Assembly (NCBI GenBank): GCA_017861355.1
Contig: JAGFXQ010000113.1
Location: forward strand, 1-9,708
Reading direction: 5' to 3'
From: Bacillota bacterium
GTDB taxonomy: Bacteria > Bacillota > Clostridia > Lachnospirales > Lachnospiraceae
DNA length: 9,708 nt
Below, piece after piece: positions 4,648 through 9,708 of this stretch (positions are counted from its first letter, which is position 1; each line of letters starts with the position of its first letter). The notes under the pieces were generated by a model that did no database searches, was not told the DNA's origin, and was given only the letters and a program-made list of their open reading frames with translations. Position numbers and translations under genes: made by a program.

Positions 4648-6336
4648 ATGAAGAGAATTAGTAAGATGATCGCATTGATGCTCGCACTATTACTGATGTT
4701 CTCATTAGCAGCCTGCAGCAGTGATTCCAAAAAATCCACTGATGCAGATGCTACGAAGAACACAGATACTACAGACAGCGCAGCAGCCGATGTAACCGAA
4801 GCCTCAGGCAAGATCCTGAAGGTACATTTTGACGTGGAGGTAGCATCTATGGATCCTCAGATCGCTACAGATGGCACGTCCTTTGAGGTGTTAGCAGCAG
4901 TTACGGAAGGTTTATATTCCGTAGACGGCGCAGGTACACCAATTCTTGCAATGGCAGAATCAGTTGACAAAAGCGCAGACGGCTTAACCTACACCTTTAA
5001 GCTGAGAGATGCGAAGTGGTCAAATGGTACTCCGGTAACCGCAGGTGATTTCGTATTTGCCTGGAGACGCCTTGTAGATCCTACAGTTGCAAGTGAATAT
5101 GCTTTTATTGCAGAGATCGCAGGTATTAAGAATGCAGCTGCAATTACCACAGGTGAAGCTACCCCGGATCAATTAGGCGTAGTTGCTCAGGATGATAAGA
5201 CTTTAGTGGTAACCCTGGATGTTCCGGTTCCATTCTTTGAGTCATTGATGGCATTCCCTTCTTTCCTTCCGGTAAACGAAGCGTTCTTTACCACAGCAGG
5301 AGACAGTTTCGGAACTTCTCCACAGACAATCTTAAGCAATGGACCATTCATGATTTCCGCATACGAACCGGCTGCTACTACAATCAGCTTAACGAAGAGC
5401 CCTACCTATTGGGATGCTTCCAAGGTTGCTTTAGATGGTATCCAGTATCAGGTAATCAAAGATTCACAGCAGGCGATGTTGTCCTATCAGAATGGTGACC
5501 TTGATGTTGCTACCTTATCCGGTGAGCAGGTGGAGCAATTCCAGGCTGATCCGGAATTCCATAATATTATGGCAGGTTACTTATGGTACATATCCCCGAA
5601 CCAGAAGGTTGCAGGACTTGAGAATGCGAACCTTCGTAGAGCACTTGCCTTATCCTATGATAAGCAGGCTATCGCTAAGAACATCCTAAAGGATGGCTCT
5701 ATTGTTGCTGATTTCGCAGTTCCTACGTTACTTGCTACCGGACCGGACGGCAAGGATTTCCGTGAAACTACCGGTACTTATCTGACCACAGATAAAGCGA
5801 AAGCATTGGAATACTGGCAGAAAGCTCAGACTGAGCTCGGCATCAGTGAATTAAAATATACCATGATCGTAGAAGATACCGAATCTGCAATCAATGTTGC
5901 ACAGTTTGTTCAATCAGAGATCCAGACAACTTTACCGGGTATCACGATTGAGATCCAGACTATGCCAAAGAAGACTCGTGTTGAAAGATTACAGCAAGGT
6001 GACTTTGAACTTGGTTTAACCCGTTGGGGTCCTGACTATGCTGACCCGATGACTTACCTTGATATGTGGACTACCGGCAGCCCGAATAACTATGGTTTCT
6101 GGTCGAATGCAGATTATGATGCAATCATCGAATCAGCGAAGAAGGGTGAATTAGCTCTTGACTTAACAGCAAGATGGGAAGCACTGAAGAAGGCTGAAAC
6201 TATGGTAATGGATGAAGCTGTTATCCTCCCCGTATATCAAAAAGGTGATGCAGTTATGATCAAAGCCGGTGTGGAAGGCATTGAATTCCATTCGGTTGGT
6301 ATCAACAGAATCTATAAGAATGCGACTATGAACTAA
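4648..6336 (+). CDS. oppA: Oligopeptide ABC transporter substrate-binding lipoprotein
   Basis: This extracytoplasmic receptor (family 5 solute-binding protein, 562 residues) captures peptides and hands them to the OppBC channel. A lipoprotein signal is visible: MKRISK, a hydrophobic run to residue 20, and lipobox LAAC with lipidated Cys23. A Ser/Asp/Thr-rich linker (about 24-55) tethers the folded domain. The family signature is the segment DGLTYTFKLRDAKWSNGTPV followed by TAGDFVFAWRRLVDP. WGPDYADPMTYLD near the C-terminus belongs to the OppA/MppA-type lobe, and length also fits OppA (about 540-590). The start at 4648 has AAAGGAG (4633-4639) 8 nt upstream; a TTG frame extension from 4615 would spoil the signal peptide. 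The gene heads the opp operon but is separated from oppB by a structured 299-nt gap, consistent with higher receptor than permease expression. Peptide specificity (nutrient versus signalling) is not readable. Confidence 0.94.
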   Translation: MKRISKMIALMLALLLMFSLAACSSDSKKSTDADATKNTDTTDSAAADVTEASGKILKVHFDVEVASMDPQIATDGTSFEVLAAVTEGLYSVDGAGTPILAMAESVDKSADGLTYTFKLRDAKWSNGTPVTAGDFVFAWRRLVDPTVASEYAFIAEIAGIKNAAAITTGEATPDQLGVVAQDDKTLVVTLDVPVPFFESLMAFPSFLPVNEAFFTTAGDSFGTSPQTILSNGPFMISAYEPAATTISLTKSPTYWDASKVALDGIQYQVIKDSQQAMLSYQNGDLDVATLSGEQVEQFQADPEFHNIMAGYLWYISPNQKVAGLENANLRRALALSYDKQAIAKNILKDGSIVADFAVPTLLATGPDGKDFRETTGTYLTTDKAKALEYWQKAQTELGISELKYTMIVEDTESAINVAQFVQSEIQTTLPGITIEIQTMPKKTRVERLQQGDFELGLTRWGPDYADPMTYLDMWTTGSPNNYGFWSNADYDAIIESAKKGELALDLTARWEALKKAETMVMDEAVILPVYQKGDAVMIKAGVEGIEFHSVGINRIYKNATMN

Positions 6337-6364
6337 TAAGAAGAATAACCATAATCAAGGAAGT

Positions 6365-6412
6365 GCTGTCACATCAATCTAACTTCAAATCGTTAGTTGT
6401 TTTTACGACAGC
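6365..6412 (+). other. oppA-oppB gap hairpin 1
   Basis: GCTGTC (6365-6370) pairs with GACAGC (6407-6412). Inside, CAA-(T)-CTAAC (6375-6383) pairs with GTTAGTTG (6392-6399), closing an 8-nt loop. No T tract follows, so it is more likely an mRNA-stabilising or processing structure just after the oppA stop than a terminator. Confidence 0.55.
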
Positions 6413-6435
6413 CCCGAATTGATCAATTACGAAGA

Positions 6436-6482
6436 AATAGTGACGCTCTGCAGGGCATGCCCCAGATGTTAGCGTCACTATT
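6436..6482 (+). terminator. oppA-oppB gap hairpin 2, possible partial terminator
   Basis: A perfect 12-bp stem, AATAGTGACGCT (6436-6447) with AGCGTCACTATT (6471-6482), is topped by CTG/CAG and GGG/CCC pairs around a CATG loop. The following sequence TTCTTGG is only weakly T-rich. The stem is among the most stable in the window and may reduce read-through into oppB or protect the oppA 3' end. Confidence 0.5.
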
Positions 6483-6533
6483 CTTGGTAATGATTAGGTT
6501 GGTCCATAGCCGGATATAAGGACTATAGGATTA

Positions 6534-6562
6534 AGGAGTTTTGCGATTCATGCAAGACTCCT
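6534..6562 (+). other. oppA-oppB gap hairpin 3
   Basis: AGGAGTTTTGC (6534-6544) pairs with GCAAGACTCCT (6552-6562) as an 11-bp stem with one G-U pair and a 7-nt loop. A bulged 7-bp pairing just upstream (6503-6509 with 6523-6530) could stack beside it. From 6563 to the oppB ribosome binding site no further structure or convincing promoter was seen. Confidence 0.5.
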
Positions 6563-6635
6563 ATTGTAGATTATATACGCAAAAATCTTAAGCTCTGTGG
6601 ATTAAACCTCATAATATGGTAAGGAGTGTGAATAA

Positions 6636-7577
6636 GTGAAAAAATATATTATGAAGCGGGTCATTATCTCTGTGATAACCCTGCTTGTGATTTTGTTAGT
6701 ACTGTTTCTTATGTTGGAGTTCATGCCCGGTTCACCCTTCAATGATGAGAAATTAACCGATACCCAGCGAGCGATCATCAATGCAAAGTATGGGTTGGAT
6801 CAGCCGGTTATGATCCGGTTTTTGAATTACATAAAAGCAATGTTGAGTGGGGATTTTGGGGTTTCCTATACAATATCGAAAAATACACCGATTACTGCGT
6901 TACTCGAGACAAGATTACCGATTTCTCTTAGAATCGGAGGACAGGCGATCTTAATCGGAACCATCATCGGGTTAATCTTAGGTATCGTAGCAGCCATTAA
7001 GCATAATACCATCTATGACACCTTTACAACAGTAATCTCCGTACTGGGCGTCAGTTTACCCTCTTATGTATTTGCTATGGCTTTAATCTATGCACTGGGC
7101 TTCCGTTTAAAATGGTTCCCGTTGCTGTACCAGATGGAGGCACCGCTCTATTCCTCAATCATGCCGACTATTTCTCTCTGCATGTTTACGGTGGCTACCG
7201 TTGCACGGTTTACCAGAACGGAGATGCTCGAGGTATTAGGTTCGGAATATATGCTGTTGGCAGAGAGCAAGGGATTAAACAGCTTCCAATTGATCTTCAA
7301 GCATGCACTTCGTAATGCATTAATACCGATTATCACGGTATTGGCTCCGTTGGTGGTTGGCTTGATGACAGGAAGTCTGGTTATTGAGAAATTATTCTCA
7401 ATCCCCGGAATAGGAAGTCTCCTGGTATCGGCTATTCAATCCAACGATTACAATGTGGTGGTTGCTTTAACCTTTATCTATAGCATTATGTATATTGGAA
7501 TCATGCTTGTCGTAGATATTCTCTATGGCGTGATTGATCCCAGAATCAGACTGGCGAAGGGGGACGAACATGAATAG
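6636..7577 (+). CDS. oppB: Oligopeptide ABC transporter permease OppB
   Basis: This membrane subunit (313 residues, normal for OppB/DppB) forms half of the peptide channel. The first helix (about 8-29) is followed by the extracytoplasmic N-terminal region typical of the family (MPGSPFNDEK, then KYGLDQPV). Further helices lie at about 100-121, 130-155, 172-190, 228-250 and 275-300. The cytoplasmic EAA loop that docks on the ATPases is at about 204-230 (SEYMLLAESKGLN, then HALRNALIPI). The start is GTG at 6636, with AAGGAG (6621-6626) 9 nt upstream and the family-typical N-terminus MKKYIMKRV; the ATG at 6651 is too far from that site. The stop overlaps the oppC start by 8 nt, implying translational coupling. 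No separate promoter is convincing, so expression probably relies on read-through from oppA. Confidence 0.95.
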   Translation: MKKYIMKRVIISVITLLVILLVLFLMLEFMPGSPFNDEKLTDTQRAIINAKYGLDQPVMIRFLNYIKAMLSGDFGVSYTISKNTPITALLETRLPISLRIGGQAILIGTIIGLILGIVAAIKHNTIYDTFTTVISVLGVSLPSYVFAMALIYALGFRLKWFPLLYQMEAPLYSSIMPTISLCMFTVATVARFTRTEMLEVLGSEYMLLAESKGLNSFQLIFKHALRNALIPIITVLAPLVVGLMTGSLVIEKLFSIPGIGSLLVSAIQSNDYNVVVALTFIYSIMYIGIMLVVDILYGVIDPRIRLAKGDEHE

Positions 7578-8625
7578 TACAGAATTTGAATTTACCCCGG
7601 AGGATTTTGAACTGGTTGGTGCAGAGAAAATCTCCCGCGTAGATGAGACCTTTCCCAGTAAGCCAATCTGGAAGGATATCTTAGCACGTTTCACCCAGAA
7701 TAAAGGTGCTGTAGTCGGCATCATCTTCATCATTATTGTCATAACGATGGCGGTGATCGGCCCCAATATGACCGGTCACACTTATGATTCACAGGTCATT
7801 GCCCATCAGAATCTGGCTCCAAGGATTCCCGGTATCGAGAAGCTCGGCATTTTTAATGGTTCCGAGAAAATGCATACCTCAACCGGTTCCATCACACAGA
7901 ATAAGTATATTTCCGAAGACCCTTCGATGAAGACAGGTTTGGAGGACATCTATTATTGGTTTGGTACGGATGTCCTTGGACGTGATATCTTCACCAGAAC
8001 TTGGACGGGAACAAGAATCTCACTCTATATCGCATTGGTAGCTGTAATCGTAGATATGTGTTTTGGTATGATCTATGGCCTCGTATCCGGTTACTTTGGC
8101 GGAAAAGTGGATATGGTACTGCAACGTTTCTCCGAGATATTGAACGGAATTCCGACGCTGGTTATCGTTACCTTGCTGATTCTGGTATTCAAGCCTGGCT
8201 TAGTAACAATCACCCTGGCATTGGCGATTACCGGATGGATTGGTATGAGCCGAATTGCAAGAGCACAGGTTCTCAAGCTGAAGGAGCAGGAATTTATTCT
8301 GGCATCAAAGACCTTGGGAGCAAAGAACCTTTTTATCATCTTCAAGGAGATACTGCCGAATATCTTCGGTCAGCTTATCATTATGTCCATGTTCTCCATT
8401 CCGAATGCTATCTTTACCGAAGCTTTCCTGGCCTTTATCGGTCTGGGAGTACCGGCACCCTTAGCTTCGCTTGGATCCTTGATCAGTGATGCTTTTAAGT
8501 CATTTACAACTCATCCGTATATGATCATTTTTCCTGTAATTGTATTAGCACTGATTATGTTGAGCTTTAATATGATGGCAGATGGCCTTAGAGATGCGTT
8601 TGATCCTAAGATGAAGGAAATGTAG
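7570..8625 (+). CDS. oppC: Oligopeptide ABC transporter permease OppC
   Basis: The second channel subunit has 351 residues. A cytoplasmic N-terminal segment (1-45) leads to helix 1 (about 46-64). A long extracytoplasmic insert (about 66-145, HQNLAPRIPGIEKLGIF and following) makes the protein larger than the roughly 300-residue enterobacterial OppC; similar inserts are known in Gram-positive OppC proteins. The core permease domain follows, with FGTDVLGRDIFTR at 131-143 and the EAA coupling loop at about 240-265 (EFILASKTLGAKN, then FKEILPNI). The start at 7570 has AAGGGGG (7557-7563) 6 nt upstream; a TTG frame extension to 7534 would lie wholly inside oppB. The stop codon overlaps the AGGAGG serving oppD, so the three genes are tightly coupled. 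Confidence 0.95.
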   Translation: MNSTEFEFTPEDFELVGAEKISRVDETFPSKPIWKDILARFTQNKGAVVGIIFIIIVITMAVIGPNMTGHTYDSQVIAHQNLAPRIPGIEKLGIFNGSEKMHTSTGSITQNKYISEDPSMKTGLEDIYYWFGTDVLGRDIFTRTWTGTRISLYIALVAVIVDMCFGMIYGLVSGYFGGKVDMVLQRFSEILNGIPTLVIVTLLILVFKPGLVTITLALAITGWIGMSRIARAQVLKLKEQEFILASKTLGAKNLFIIFKEILPNIFGQLIIMSMFSIPNAIFTEAFLAFIGLGVPAPLASLGSLISDAFKSFTTHPYMIIFPVIVLALIMLSFNMMADGLRDAFDPKMKEM

Positions 8626-8635
8626 GAGGCGGCAT

Positions 8636-9708
8636 ATGGAGAAAAAGAAAATATTATCAATTAAAGATCTATCCATCTCCTTTACAACCTCTGCAGGTGA
8701 GGTCAATGTCATCCGAGGCATGAATCTTTCTCTCTATCGGGGGGAAACACTTGCTATTGTTGGCGAGAGCGGCAGCGGAAAGTCAGTTACCGTAAAGGCG
8801 ATTATGGGTATTCTAAGTAATAATGGAAAAATAAATAGTGGCAGCATTCATTTTACCGATAATCGGGATGGAGCGGAGGTTACAACCGATCTGCTGACCC
8901 TATCGAAGAAGGAAATGAGAAGACATATTAATGGGAAAAGGATTGCCATGGTATTTCAGGATCCGATGACTTCTCTCAATCCGACCATGACCGTGGGAGC
9001 TCAGATCATGGAAGGCATGATCTACCATTATAAAACTCCGAAGAAGGAAGCCTATCAGAAAGCAATCCAGCTATTGGAGCTGGTTGGTATTACAGACCCG
9101 GAGAAGAGAATGAAGAACTATCCCCATCAGTTATCCGGTGGTATGCGTCAAAGAGTGGTGATCGCCATTGCTCTTTCCTGCGATCCGGAGCTTCTGATCT
9201 GTGATGAACCGACTACTGCACTGGATGTAACAATACAGGCTAAGATTTTGGAGTTAATCAAGGATATTCAGGCTAAGACAGGTATCTCGGTAATCTACAT
9301 CACCCATGATCTCGGTGTGGTGGCTAAGGTTGCCGATTATGTTGAAGTAATGTATGCAGGTAAAGTTGTCGAGATGGGTACCACAGAGGAGATATTCTAT
9401 GAACCGAGACACCCTTATACCTGGGGACTATTATCGGCTATGCCGGATTTGAACAGTTCCGAGGATAAGCTCTATACAATTCCCGGAAGCCCGCCGAATC
9501 TGTTACATAAGGTGGATGGAGATTCCTTTGCACCCCGCAATATCTATGCTCTGAATATTGACTTAAAGAAAGAACCACCGATGTTCAAAATCACAGACTC
9601 ACATTATGCTGCAACTTGGCTACTTCACGAGAAAGCACCCAAAGTGGATATGCCGGAAGAGTTGAAGCATAGGATTGATCTGATGATAAGTGAACTGAAT
9701 GCAGCGGA
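8636..9708 (+). CDS. oppD: Oligopeptide ABC transporter ATP-binding protein OppD, 3'-truncated by window edge
   Basis: This is one of two ATPases that power peptide import on the cytoplasmic face. The frame is open from ATG 8636 to the window end (357 residues; only the last few are missing or unknown). AGGAGG (8624-8629) lies 6 nt upstream. Motifs: Walker A GESGSGKS (43-50), Q-loop Gln108 (FQDPMTSLNP), signature LSGGMRQR (166-173), Walker B LLICDE (186-191), D-loop ALD (195-197) and H-loop His224. The C-terminal oligopeptide-transporter extension is present (HPYTWGLL at 259-266, GSPPNLL at 284-290). In this extension many relatives carry four cysteines that bind an iron-sulfur cluster; here those positions read Asp296, Asn302, Asp309 and Thr327. 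Streptococcal AmiE-type proteins show similar replacements. OppF is expected just downstream. Confidence 0.96.
   Translation, partial: MEKKKILSIKDLSISFTTSAGEVNVIRGMNLSLYRGETLAIVGESGSGKSVTVKAIMGILSNNGKINSGSIHFTDNRDGAEVTTDLLTLSKKEMRRHINGKRIAMVFQDPMTSLNPTMTVGAQIMEGMIYHYKTPKKEAYQKAIQLLELVGITDPEKRMKNYPHQLSGGMRQRVVIAIALSCDPELLICDEPTTALDVTIQAKILELIKDIQAKTGISVIYITHDLGVVAKVADYVEVMYAGKVVEMGTTEEIFYEPRHPYTWGLLSAMPDLNSSEDKLYTIPGSPPNLLHKVDGDSFAPRNIYALNIDLKKEPPMFKITDSHYAATWLLHEKAPKVDMPEELKHRIDLMISELNAA

Noticed and set aside
4491..4811. 106-codon antisense open frame over the oppA leader and signal peptide
   Set aside because: Its Ser/Ala/Val-rich start is the complement of the OppA linker, and it overlaps the opp promoter; no support as a gene.
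6563..6635. Promoter immediately upstream of oppB
   Set aside because: TATATA- and TAATAT-like boxes exist, but none has a recognisable -35 at 16-18 nt, and the second lies almost on the ribosome binding site.
8001..8489. 162-codon open frame inside oppC
   Set aside because: It is on the same strand in another frame, entirely inside a clear permease gene, with a composition unlike any family I recognise and no independent ribosome binding site evidence.
1..9708. CRISPR array, tRNA/rRNA, insertion sequence, defence or biosynthetic cluster
   Set aside because: No regularly spaced direct repeats, RNA gene signatures, transposase motifs or unfamiliar gene clusters were seen; every substantial gene has a recognisable family.

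Overview
The window looks like a chromosomal stretch from a Gram-positive anaerobe of the Clostridia, possibly Lachnospiraceae. This is inferred from strong AGGAGG-type ribosome binding sites, moderate-to-low GC, a lipoprotein-type solute-binding protein, and the family relationships of the proteins. All genes lie on the plus strand. No mobile element, CRISPR array, tRNA or rRNA was seen.

Region 1 (1-2425) is a copper homeostasis block. It holds the 3' two-thirds or more of a Cu(I) P1B-type ATPase (copA, cut by the window start), a CopZ-like copper chaperone and a CsoR-type Cu(I)-sensing repressor. The copper-binding residues of all three are visible. A sigma-A-like promoter with a small dyad lies between copA and copZ, so copZ-csoR can probably be transcribed separately. 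CsoR would sense Cu(I) and relieve repression, CopZ would carry Cu(I), and CopA would export it.

Region 2 (2426-4430) is a MarR-family regulator followed, after a strong intrinsic terminator, by a 12-TM MFS drug:H+ antiporter-like pump. The two promoters are near copies: the same -35/spacer element containing TTGTT-N8-AACAA occurs in the same register in both. The pump promoter has a further perfect 16-bp palindrome over the start of transcription, and each promoter is bracketed by a wide inverted repeat. This strongly suggests that the MarR protein represses itself and the pump.

Region 3 (4431-9708) is an oligopeptide ABC transporter operon: oppA (lipoprotein), oppB, oppC and the start of oppD, cut by the window end; an oppF would be expected next. 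oppA has a perfect-consensus promoter, but a terminator-like hairpin with a T7 tract lies inside its 5' leader, and a 23-codon ORF reads through that hairpin. A 299-nt gap with three hairpins separates oppA from oppB; oppB-oppC-oppD are tightly coupled.

The proteins belong to known families, and I see no previously undescribed protein system. The points worth a second look are regulatory: the duplicated MarR operator architecture, the oppA leader, and the structured oppA-oppB gap. OppD also lacks the four C-terminal cysteines found in the iron-sulfur-bearing members of its family.
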